Under the pieces are notes generated by a model. It was not told the origin of the DNA. It did no database searches and saw only the letters and a list, made by a program, of their open reading frames with translations. This document shows positions 1 through 6,040 of a DNA stretch of 6,502 nt, one piece after another. The first letter of the stretch is position 1; every line of letters begins with the position of its first letter. Source of the stretch: an uncultured Clostridia bacterium (lineage in GTDB: Bacteria > Bacillota > Clostridia > Christensenellales > Borkfalkiaceae); contig CALVZR010000224.1 of the NCBI GenBank assembly GCA_944372565.1, forward strand, positions 1 through 6,502, in the 5' to 3' direction. The position numbers and the translations under genes are program-made.

Positions 1-921
1 CCCGCAGTACATGCAGTGGCCTTTCCAACTGATCTTCGGAAAGGAGGCGAACGCCGCCGCGTAGTCCTTTTCCTCGTCCGCCGCGCTCTCGTAGGCGAGC
101 GCGCCCGAAAGTTCCTCCTCGGTACGCGCCCCCGCCATCACGCACGCCGCCGCGGGGCGGGTGAGCGCGTAGTGAATGCACTGCGCCGCCGTGAGCGCCT
201 TGCCCGCGGGAGAATCGTCGCTCAGTAAATCGCCCCCGCCGAACGCCTTCATCACCGTGATGCCCACGCCCCGCCGCTGGCAGGTTTCGTACAGTTTTTC
301 GCGCACGGGGTCGATGTTGAAGAGCGGCTTTTCATAACTTTCCTCCGCGAAGAGTTTATCCACGTCCTCGTCGCCGGGAAGGAGATCGTAGCAGGGGTTT
401 ACGGAGAACATGAGCACTTCGATCAGCCCGCTTTCCGCCGCCGCGAGCGCGACGTGCGGATTGTGGCTACTGATTCCGATATGCCCGATCTTCCCCTCCG
501 CTTTCAGTTTCTGCGCATACGCCATGATCTCCCCTTCCGCGATGCGTTTCCAGAGCGGAAGGGAATCCACGTAGTGGATCATACCGATTTCCGCATGGTC
601 CGTGCCGAGGTTTTTGAGCATCCTTTCAAAGGAAGGCGCGATCTCGCGCATATCGCGCGTCGCCTTATACTGCCCGTCCTGCCACACCGTGCAGAGGTGC
701 GCCTGATAGATGAAATCCTTTCTCCTCGCCCCCACGGCGCGCCCCACGCGGGCGTGCATATCGGGGTCGGGGCTGTACAGATCCATAATATTCACGCCGC
801 CCTCGAAGGCGAGCGCGAACATCCTTTCGGTAAACGCGCGGTCTTTGCCGAGGAAGCCTTCGCACCCCAGCCCGATCTCGCTCACGTTCAGCCCGGTTTC
901 GCCGAGCGGCCTGTATTTCAT
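1..921 (-). CDS. Aldo/keto reductase family protein with C-terminal Fe-S motif, noncanonical active site (3' end missing)
   Basis: The reading frame opens at the ATG at 921-919 and runs 307 codons without a stop to the window start, so the C-terminus is missing. The N-terminus (MKYRPLGETGLNVSEIGLGC) is the classic first strand of an aldo/keto reductase TIM barrel, and GKIGHIGISSHNP and GVGITVMKAFGGGD are later barrel motifs. The last residues seen, GHCMYCG (C303, C306), begin a CxxCxxC 4Fe-4S motif as in ferredoxin-fused reductases. Of the usual Asp-Tyr-Lys-His tetrad, D47 (in NIMDLYSPD) and H116 (in GMIHYVD) are present. The Tyr five residues after the Asp is replaced (Y49 is nearby), and the Lys position reads H75 (YQAHL). 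From memory, clostridial relatives share these DLYSP and Q-x-H-L motifs, so this is probably a subfamily trait. A GAGGG ribosome binding site (935-931) lies inside the end of the upstream transporter gene, 4 bases separate the two genes, and translation is probably coupled. The substrate is unknown. Confidence 0.88.
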   Translation of the reverse strand, partial: MKYRPLGETGLNVSEIGLGCEGFLGKDRAFTERMFALAFEGGVNIMDLYSPDPDMHARVGRAVGARRKDFIYQAHLCTVWQDGQYKATRDMREIAPSFERMLKNLGTDHAEIGMIHYVDSLPLWKRIAEGEIMAYAQKLKAEGKIGHIGISSHNPHVALAAAESGLIEVLMFSVNPCYDLLPGDEDVDKLFAEESYEKPLFNIDPVREKLYETCQRRGVGITVMKAFGGGDLLSDDSPAGKALTAAQCIHYALTRPAAACVMAGARTEEELSGALAYESAADEEKDYAAAFASFPKISWKGHCMYCG

Positions 922-925
922 GGCG

Positions 926-1504
926 TTATTCCCTCTCGCGGAGCAGCAGCGCGCGCAGCCCCATCACGAGGAAGGAAACGAGCACCGCCTGCAGCACCAT
1001 GCCGAACAGCCCCGCCGAAATCTGCGACCACGCCGCGGCGGCGGACAGGGGCGAAACGCCCTGAAAAATCGCCGCGAGGGCGAGGAAAAGCGCCCTGCCG
1101 CTCACCTGCGCGAGGACTACGGCGGCGAACGCCGTCCAGCCGTTTTGCACGATCTTTCCGGCAAACGCGCCCGAAACGGCGCCGAACACGGCGAGTTCCG
1201 CGATCATATACGGCAGGCGGGAAGCGGCGGGCATTGCGTTGCCCGCGAGCGAGGTCAGCGTGAAACTGACGAGCGGGGACGCGATTCCCGCGCCCAGCCC
1301 CCAGCGCCAGCCGAGCAGGCAACCGCCCAGGAGAACGGGCAGATACATCGGCAGCCACCGCATGCCGCCTTCCGCCCCCGCGACGAGATGCACGATCTGC
1401 GGCAGCGCCGCCGCCAGCGCGACCACGCCGAGCGCGACGAGCGATTTTATCGTGAGCTTTGCGCCCGCTTTTACGTTCTTTCTTTCCAATACGGCTTCGA
1501 TCAT
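926..1504 (-). CDS. ECF-type transporter substrate-binding (S) component, substrate unknown
   Basis: This is a 192-residue, strongly hydrophobic integral membrane protein. About five to six helices can be drawn, roughly at residues 20-42, 52-70, 70-87, 98-119, 123-147 and 160-188. The pattern LPQIVHLVAG (34-43), then RWLPMYLPVLLGGCLLG (49-65), SPLVSFTLT (76-84) and a MP...MIAEL stretch (91-104) resembles the ECF-S family PF12822, in which a His and an LPMH/PV-like segment are conserved. Such proteins bind a vitamin or other small molecule with high affinity and join a shared EcfA/EcfA'/EcfT energising module in the membrane. No ECF ATPase or T component is in the window, so this would be a group II type S component using a module encoded elsewhere. 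It lies between two Fe-S aldo/keto reductase genes, 29 bases after one and 4 bases before the other. An AAAGGAG ribosome binding site lies 11 bases before the ATG. The substrate cannot be told from the sequence. Confidence 0.8.
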   Translation of the reverse strand: MIEAVLERKNVKAGAKLTIKSLVALGVVALAAALPQIVHLVAGAEGGMRWLPMYLPVLLGGCLLGWRWGLGAGIASPLVSFTLTSLAGNAMPAASRLPYMIAELAVFGAVSGAFAGKIVQNGWTAFAAVVLAQVSGRALFLALAAIFQGVSPLSAAAAWSQISAGLFGMVLQAVLVSFLVMGLRALLLRERE

Positions 1505-1533
1505 ATTCTTTATTTCTCCTTTTTGGGTATTTT

Positions 1534-2667
1534 TTATTGCAGTCTGTCTGCGAAATCCTTCATCATTTCCGAAATTTTAATCCCCTGCGGGCACACCTTT
1601 TCGCAACTGCGGCACCCCACGCAGGCGGTGGGCCACTTGTCTTTTGCGAGCGTGCTCAGCACCATGGGCGCGATAAACCCGCCGTTGCCCGTGAAGCGGT
1701 GCTCGTTATATAACCTGATGAGTTCGGGGATATCGAGATGTTTCGGGCAATGGGCCGTGCAGTAGCGGCACGCCGTGCAGGGCAGCGAGGTCTTTTTCAC
1801 CATGCCTTCCGCAACCGAAAGCAGCGCGCTCTTCTCGCTTCCGGAAAGCGGCTTTTCCTCTTCGAAGGTGGCGATGTTCGCCTTCACCTGCGCGAGATCG
1901 GACATCCCCGAAAGGATAACCTTCACTTCGGGCACGTCCAGAAGAAAGCGGAACGCCCAGGCGGGGATCTCCTCTTCGGGGCGCAGGGCTTTGAGCTTTG
2001 CCTCCGCGTCCGCGGGGAGAGAGGCCAGCTTGCCGCCGCGGAGAGGCTCCATCACCCACAGCGGAATGCCGCGGGAGGTGACGAGTTCCGCCTTTTCCTT
2101 CGCGTGCTGGAAACTCCAGTCGAGATAATTGATCTGCAGCTGGCAGAATTCCATATCGCTGCCGTAGCGGTCCAAAAACCGCTCGATCACGCCGTAATCG
2201 CCGTGCGCGGAAAAGCCCAGATGGCGGATGCGGCCGTTTTCCTTCTGTTTTTTCAGATAAGCATGAATGCCGTGGCTTTCATCGAGATAGGCGTCGATAT
2301 TCATCTCGCACACGTTGTGGAAAAGGTAGAAGTCGAAATGATCCACCCCGCATTTTTTGAGCTGGGCTTCGAAGATCTCCTCCACCTTGTCCATATTGGC
2401 GAGATCGTACCCGGGAAATTTGCTGGCGAGATAAAAACTCTCCCGCGGGTAGGCGGAGAGGATCTTTCCCACCGAAATTTCCGAGGCGCCGTCGTGATAG
2501 CCCCAGGCTGTGTCGAAATAGTTCACGCCGTGGGAAAGGGCGTAATCGAACATTTCCGCCGCGGCTTTTTCGTCGATCTTGCCGTACTCGCCCCCGACAA
2601 CGGGAAGGCGCATCGTTCCGAATCCGAGAGCGGAGAGTTTCAGCCCCCGAAAGTCCCTGTAAATCAT
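1534..2667 (-). CDS. Aldo/keto reductase with two C-terminal 4Fe-4S ferredoxin motifs (COG1453-like)
   Basis: This 377-residue cytoplasmic oxidoreductase has an aldo/keto reductase barrel at about residues 1-270. The full catalytic tetrad can be placed: D52 and Y57 (FDTAWGYHDG), K83 (LASKFPGYD) and H117 (FYLFHN). The C-terminal part carries two CxxCxxCxxxCP clusters, C297/C300/C303/C307 (PCTACRYCTAHCP) and C349/C352/C355/C359 (ACVGCRSCEKVCP). Each should hold one 4Fe-4S centre, as in an 8Fe ferredoxin domain. The architecture matches the ferredoxin-fused aldo/keto reductases common in anaerobes. Their substrates are mostly undefined, and the clusters suggest electron exchange with a redox partner rather than, or besides, simple NADPH reduction. 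The ATG at 2667 is preceded by a perfect AGGAGG (2682-2677) at 9 bases. The gene lies 59 bases after the DUF3737 gene, with no convincing terminator between, and 29 bases before the transporter gene. Confidence 0.93.
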   Translation of the reverse strand: MIYRDFRGLKLSALGFGTMRLPVVGGEYGKIDEKAAAEMFDYALSHGVNYFDTAWGYHDGASEISVGKILSAYPRESFYLASKFPGYDLANMDKVEEIFEAQLKKCGVDHFDFYLFHNVCEMNIDAYLDESHGIHAYLKKQKENGRIRHLGFSAHGDYGVIERFLDRYGSDMEFCQLQINYLDWSFQHAKEKAELVTSRGIPLWVMEPLRGGKLASLPADAEAKLKALRPEEEIPAWAFRFLLDVPEVKVILSGMSDLAQVKANIATFEEEKPLSGSEKSALLSVAEGMVKKTSLPCTACRYCTAHCPKHLDIPELIRLYNEHRFTGNGGFIAPMVLSTLAKDKWPTACVGCRSCEKVCPQGIKISEMMKDFADRLQ

Positions 2668-2726
2668 AAAATCTTTCCTCCTTTTTTATTTCAGCCGCCC
2701 GCAAGCGCGCGGGAAAGCGAAAGCGT

Positions 2727-3575
2727 TCAGCGCGCTTTTTTCCGCCGCTCTATCCTCGTTGCGGAAGGGTCTATCTTGTCCTCTTCCGAGATGATTTCGC
2801 CGAAATCGTCCGCCACGATATAGCCGGAAAGCGGATTTTTCACGCTGTCCGCCCTGCCCGAAATATCCGCCCGCACCGAAGAATATTCGAAGGCGAGCGT
2901 TGTATTCACGAGGCGGCAGTTATCCAGCACGAGATCCTCGATATAGCACATGCCCTGCAAACTCTCGATCGTGCAGTTCACGAATTTCAGATGTTTCGCG
3001 TTCCAGCCGAGATACTCGCCGTAGATGTGCGAATCGTAAACCGTTACGTTTTCGCTGTTCCAGAACGCGTCCTTCGTGAGCATTTTCGCGTTGCGGATCA
3101 CGATGTTTTTCGCCCCGTCGAACCCGTAATTTCCCGTGAGGGTGAAGTTTTCGATCTCCATATTTTCGCAGTTCATCGCGAAATAATCCCCCCGCGCCCA
3201 AACGCCCTCCATCTTCACGTTTTTACAGCTCCACAGCGTTTCCGCGGCGTTGGTGAACTGCACGGCCGAAAGGTTCACGCCGTCGCAGCGGCGGAAATTT
3301 TTGGGCGATTCGATCACGCAGCGGGAAAGCGCAATGTTTTTCGTGTACCAAACGCCCGCGCGCGCCGTATCGAAAAAAGTGCAATCCTCCATGCGGACGT
3401 TTTCCGAATACCACAAGGGATATTTCCAGCGGAACAGACAGCCCGAAAGTTTAATGTTCGCGCTCTCTTTCAAGGAGGATTCCCCGTCCTCGAAAATCGC
3501 CTCTTTCAGATATAGATCCCGCGCGCCGAACAGCGCGCGCTCTCCCGTGTATATGCCTCTTTGCATCGTTTTCAT
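2727..3575 (-). CDS. DUF3737 family protein, predicted right-handed beta-helix
   Basis: This 282-residue protein has no signal peptide or membrane segment and is probably cytoplasmic. It matches the DUF3737 family (PF12541) as I remember it, including WKYPLWYSENV, RAGVWYTKNI, SPKNFRRCDGV, GDYFAMNCENMEI, KDAFWNSENVTVYDS and IESLQGMCYI. The body is a series of short coils with an N-V/I-x-h-x-(D/N)-C-x-h pattern. The lead residues fall at 40, 59, 80, 99, 119, 138, 157, 176, 195 and 214, a period of 19 with two slight stretches, as expected for a pectate-lyase-like beta-helix. The last 50 residues are charged and lack the repeat. No biochemical function is established for the family and I assign none. 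Its stop overlaps the start region of nothing downstream, but its own ATG overlaps the stop of the upstream acetyltransferase gene (ATGA, 4 bases). A GGAGG 7 bases before the ATG at 3575 favours it over M4. Confidence 0.92.
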   Translation of the reverse strand: MKTMQRGIYTGERALFGARDLYLKEAIFEDGESSLKESANIKLSGCLFRWKYPLWYSENVRMEDCTFFDTARAGVWYTKNIALSRCVIESPKNFRRCDGVNLSAVQFTNAAETLWSCKNVKMEGVWARGDYFAMNCENMEIENFTLTGNYGFDGAKNIVIRNAKMLTKDAFWNSENVTVYDSHIYGEYLGWNAKHLKFVNCTIESLQGMCYIEDLVLDNCRLVNTTLAFEYSSVRADISGRADSVKNPLSGYIVADDFGEIISEEDKIDPSATRIERRKKAR

Positions 3576-4150
3576 GGTTCTTCCTCCCCGATCCGTTTAA
3601 GGATCTTCGCGGGCACGCCGCCCGCTACGGTGTTTGCGGGCACGTCCTTCGCGACCACCGCACCCGCCGCCACGACCGCGTTCTCCCCTATGCTCACGCC
3701 GGGGAGCAGGGTCGCGTGCGCGCCGATCCATACGTTTTTGCCGATCTTCACGGCGGCCGGCCGCATGCTGCCCCGCTTTTCGGGGGCGAGATCGTGATTT
3801 AACGTGGCGATGACCACCTGATGTCCGATGAGCGCGCCGTCGCCGATCTCGATGCCGCCCTGATCCTGAAAACAGCACCCCGCATTGATGAACACGTTCT
3901 TTCCCACGCGGATGTTCTTCCCGAAATCGGTATAAAAGGGCGGAAAGAGCGTGAAAGAACGGTCCACTTCCCTCCCCGTCAGTTCGGAAAAGAGGGCGCA
4001 AAGTTCTTCCTGCGTGTGATAGGCGTTGTTGATTTTTTCCTTGTTTTTCCGCGCCTCCGCAGCGGCGGCGTGCATCACCTCGTGCGCGGGCGAACCCGCT
4101 TCGAGATAAGCGCCTTTTGCCGTGAGCGCCTTATATTCTTCTATATCCAT
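3572..4150 (-). CDS. Sugar O-acetyltransferase (maltose/galactoside acetyltransferase family)
   Basis: This 192-residue cytoplasmic enzyme would transfer acetyl from acetyl-CoA to a hydroxyl group of a sugar or similar acceptor. An N-terminal helical Mac-type domain (about residues 4-58, including SELTGRE) precedes a left-handed beta-helix of hexapeptide repeats (about 76-185: IRVGKNVFINAG, IEIGDGALIG, VKIGKNVWIGA, VSIGENAVVAAGAVV, VPANTVAGGVPAKI). The catalytic His is H119 in ATLNHD, and N89 in FINAG matches the conserved active-site Asn. FYTDFG (72-77) is the usual family motif. The length is normal for Maa/LacA/NodL proteins, and the acceptor cannot be told. It is the first gene of the proposed operon. 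A strong promoter starts only about 25 bases upstream, but no good Shine-Dalgarno sequence precedes the ATG at 4150, so translation may be weak or use a short AU-rich leader. The annotated start gives the expected family N-terminus. It overlaps the DUF3737 gene by 4 bases. Confidence 0.93.
   Translation of the reverse strand: MDIEEYKALTAKGAYLEAGSPAHEVMHAAAAEARKNKEKINNAYHTQEELCALFSELTGREVDRSFTLFPPFYTDFGKNIRVGKNVFINAGCCFQDQGGIEIGDGALIGHQVVIATLNHDLAPEKRGSMRPAAVKIGKNVWIGAHATLLPGVSIGENAVVAAGAVVAKDVPANTVAGGVPAKILKRIGEEEP
3583..3587 (-). promoter_or_regulatory. Ribosome binding site deciding the DUF3737 start
   Basis: GGAGG reads on the minus strand 7 bases before the ATG at 3575 and 16 bases before the in-frame ATG at 3566 (M4). 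The spacing selects the first ATG. The site lies inside the last codons of the acetyltransferase gene (GEEEP), so ribosomes ending that gene would uncover or directly reuse it. Confidence 0.8.
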
Positions 4151-4182
4151 ACTTTTGCCGTCCGTTTTTTTCTTACGGCTCT

Positions 4183-4212
4183 ATTATAAAACCGCTTGCG
4201 GGGCTTTGTCAA
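4183..4212 (-). promoter_or_regulatory. Sigma-70-type promoter of the acetyltransferase-DUF3737-reductase operon
   Basis: On the minus strand a perfect -35 TTGACA (4212-4207) and a perfect -10 TATAAT (4188-4183) are separated by 18 bases. The likely transcription start is G4176 or A4174, leaving a leader of about 24-26 bases before the ATG at 4150. Both boxes match the housekeeping consensus, so basal activity could be high unless repressed. The slightly long 18-base spacer could leave room for control by an activator. Confidence 0.85.
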
Positions 4213-4234
4213 ATGCTTATCCTGTATGCCGCAT

Positions 4235-4251
4235 TATAGCCCGAAGCTATA
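4235..4251. promoter_or_regulatory. Perfect 17-bp dyad, candidate LysR-type operator
   Basis: The sequence TATAGC-CCGAA-GCTATA is a perfect 6-bp inverted repeat with a 5-base centre. It contains T-N11-A (T4237 to A4249), the core pattern of LysR-type regulator sites. Its centre (4243) lies about 67 bases before the predicted transcription start, close to the usual position of LysR recognition sites near -65. It is upstream of the promoter and would not be transcribed from it. No LysR gene is in the window. A chance palindrome or another regulator is possible. Confidence 0.4.
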
Positions 4252-4262
4252 CTTTAAGACGC

Positions 4263-4293
4263 AAAAGCCCTCCCGCGCCGCGGGAGGGCTTTT
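4263..4293. terminator. Bidirectional rho-independent terminator
   Basis: The arms 4263-4275 and 4281-4293 are perfectly complementary over 13 bp around a 5-base loop (CGCCG), or 14 bp around GCC. The core is GCCCTCCCGC paired with GCGGGAGGGC, flanked by AAAA and TTTT, so it can act in both directions. In the minus direction it lies 11 bases beyond the stop of the lipoprotein gene (4305-4307). It insulates that gene from the operon whose promoter begins about 50 bases further on. Confidence 0.93.
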
Positions 4294-4304
4294 CATCATT
4301 TGTT

Positions 4305-5972
4305 TCAGCTAGGGAACAGCACCAAAATGCCGTCCGCCACCATCCTGTGCCCGGAAGAATCCGAAGCCGCGCCGAGCGGCCTGTTCACCACTTCCAGCGC
4401 GCCGTTTTCCCCCGTGGGGAGCACGAGCTGCGAAGATCCGCCGCCGTCGAGGTTGAGCGCGCTGTACGCGCCCATACGGCGGGCGATTTCCTGTTCTTCC
4501 TCCATCGTCAGCCCCGCGGAGCCTTCGTAGCGGCCGTCCGCAACGAAGATCACGATATCGCCGTTCTCCCGCACGAGGAAACAACTGCGCGGATTTGCGC
4601 CGAGGAGGGCGGTATCGCTGTCTATGATCTCCACCTCCTCCCCTTCGAGCCACAGCAGGTGGTTGCCCGCCGTAGCCTGCTGCAGATCGTCGCGGAAACC
4701 TTTTTTCGGGTCGTTATCGATATACAGGTCGTAATATTCGCCGAAAACGATCTCCCCGCTTTTGGTCAGCCCCCACCATTCGCGCGTGTAAACGCCCGAA
4801 CCCTGGTAGAGCACCTGCCCGTCCTTCACCACCACGCCCTCGGGCTGTTTGTTGCCCGACAGCGCGAAAAAGCCGGAATTTACGGCGCACATCACGTTTT
4901 TGCTGTTCGCCTGCGCCGCCTCCGCCATGCCGAGCACGGTCTGGCTGAGGTTGTTGCCCACCTCGTAGCCGTCGTTCACGGTCGCCGCGGCAAGGGTGCA
5001 GCCGGAATTTGCCTTGATCTCCGCCGCATACACGATCACGGGATCGCAGCCCGCGTTTTTATAGTGAAATTCGTAGAGATGCACGCCTTCGCGCACCACG
5101 GCGGTGCGCTCCGCGGAAACGAACTCCATCGAATACCGCTCGCCTTCCGTAATTGAAAACGCCGTGCCGACTTCCACGGCGAGCGCGCCGTTTTCCGCCT
5201 CCGCGGAAAAGAGCGAAAGGAGGGCGTCGCCCGCGTTTGTGGATGCCAGCCCCCGCTCCGTGGCGTTGAGCACGAGGTCTTCCCCGTTCATATAGAGGGC
5301 GTAATCGGAATCGGAAAACACGGGGTTACCCTCCTCGTCGCCGATGCCGATGCGGATCTCCCTGCCGCCGTCGGAATCCTCTTCCGCGCAGGCGGTCAGC
5401 TCTTCGCCCAGCCCGTCCGCCACGCGCGCGAGCAGGCGGGAAGCCACCGCCTGCGCCGCCTCGCCGCCGTAAACGACGGTGAAAGAAAGAAGATCGCTGC
5501 CGTTTACCGTAACAGAATCGTATTCGTAATCGTAGCGGTAAATATAGCTGTCCTCCGCGGTGAAGGCGTGTTTTTCGCCGAGATATTTTCCGATGAAATC
5601 CGCCGCGCCCGCCGCAACCGCGCTCTCCTCCCCGCCGCCGATCGAGATATCGCCGTTTTGCGAAACGCGCACTTCAAAATCGCGCAGGCGCAGCCCTTCG
5701 GAAAGATCGCCGCGGGAGGTGTTGCCCAGAACGATCTCCTTCCCCGATTTTGCCACCGAATCCGGGCGGAGCAGCGCGGTGGCGCCGTACGCCTCCCGTA
5801 TGGCGGTTTGCACGCTCTTTGCCGCCTCGTACATCGCGGGGCTGTCTTCATCATATACGACGGCATAGCCGCCGTCCAGCAGGAAACCGTCCGGCGTTTG
5901 TTCGGGCGGCGCGCACGCCGCGAAACAAAACAGTACGGCGCATGCCGAAATGACTGCAAAAATCCGTTTCAT
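4305..5972 (-). CDS. Lipoprotein with C-terminal phosphodiester glycosidase (NAGPA) domain
   Basis: This is a 555-residue exported lipoprotein. A basic N-terminus (MKR), a hydrophobic core and the lipobox FAAC give lipid-anchored C20, so the protein should sit on the outer face of the membrane. Residues about 300-553 match the phosphodiester glycosidase family PF09992, related to the mammalian enzyme that uncovers mannose-6-phosphate by removing GlcNAc. The motifs seen are VNSGFFA (364-370), PEGVVVKDG (377-385), NPRSCFLV, LNLDGGGSSQLV (506-517), VVNRPLG (528-534) and a terminal VADGILV. Residues about 36-131 and 164-255 look like two copies of one domain (VVY, then EIVLGNTSR or EIRIGIGDE, then a D-F/Y...G...A/G end). 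They resemble the N-terminal domains that accompany some alpha-glucuronidases and GH20 enzymes. A likely job is hydrolysis of a cell-surface or extracellular glycan phosphodiester, but the substrate is not shown. An AGGAGA site lies 8 bases before the ATG. No clear promoter was found in the gap upstream. Confidence 0.9.
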   Translation of the reverse strand: MKRIFAVISACAVLFCFAACAPPEQTPDGFLLDGGYAVVYDEDSPAMYEAAKSVQTAIREAYGATALLRPDSVAKSGKEIVLGNTSRGDLSEGLRLRDFEVRVSQNGDISIGGGEESAVAAGAADFIGKYLGEKHAFTAEDSYIYRYDYEYDSVTVNGSDLLSFTVVYGGEAAQAVASRLLARVADGLGEELTACAEEDSDGGREIRIGIGDEEGNPVFSDSDYALYMNGEDLVLNATERGLASTNAGDALLSLFSAEAENGALAVEVGTAFSITEGERYSMEFVSAERTAVVREGVHLYEFHYKNAGCDPVIVYAAEIKANSGCTLAAATVNDGYEVGNNLSQTVLGMAEAAQANSKNVMCAVNSGFFALSGNKQPEGVVVKDGQVLYQGSGVYTREWWGLTKSGEIVFGEYYDLYIDNDPKKGFRDDLQQATAGNHLLWLEGEEVEIIDSDTALLGANPRSCFLVRENGDIVIFVADGRYEGSAGLTMEEEQEIARRMGAYSALNLDGGGSSQLVLPTGENGALEVVNRPLGAASDSSGHRMVADGILVLFPS

Positions 5973-6040
5973 TTTTTCTTTCTCCTGTTGCTTTTCCGCG
6001 GCAGTTCCCCCGCTTTCAGGGGAAACGCCGGGAGAGAAAA
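5973..6040. other. Leader region of the lipoprotein gene, with a small inverted repeat
   Basis: This short gap lies between the terminator of the preceding gene and the lipoprotein start. On the minus strand it holds AGGAGA (5986-5981) 8 bases before the ATG. TTCCCC (6005-6010) and GGGGAA (6019-6024) form a perfect 6-bp stem with an 8-base loop. I found no acceptable -10/-35 pair here, so the lipoprotein promoter is either weak and atypical or the gene relies on read-through from upstream. Confidence 0.45.

Noticed and set aside
454..1263. Plus-strand open frame of 269 codons
   Set aside because: It is antisense to the first aldo/keto reductase and the S component, and its C-terminal half is an Arg/Pro/Ala-rich run typical of shadow frames.
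710..1765. Long plus-strand open frame of 351 codons
   Set aside because: It runs antisense through the ends of three well-supported minus-strand genes, its product is a low-complexity Arg/Ala/Pro-rich sequence, and it matches no family. It is a by-product of high GC content.
2698..2713. CCCGC-N6-GCGGG hairpin between the DUF3737 and reductase genes, considered as a terminator
   Set aside because: The stem is only 5 bp, and on the minus strand it is followed by an A-rich stretch leading to the next ribosome site, not a T run.
1738..2823. Plus-strand open frame of 361 codons
   Set aside because: It is the mirror of the Fe-S aldo/keto reductase gene, which has clear catalytic and cysteine motifs. 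The antisense product has no recognisable domain.
4233..4238. Second TATAAT on the minus strand upstream of the operon
   Set aside because: No -35-like hexamer lies 16-18 bases before it (CGTCTT is found), and it overlaps the dyad. The exact promoter at 4183-4212 explains the region better.
4122..5156. Plus-strand open frame of 344 codons
   Set aside because: It crosses the promoter and the bidirectional terminator and lies antisense to the NAGPA domain. The Arg/His/Val-rich product looks like no protein family.
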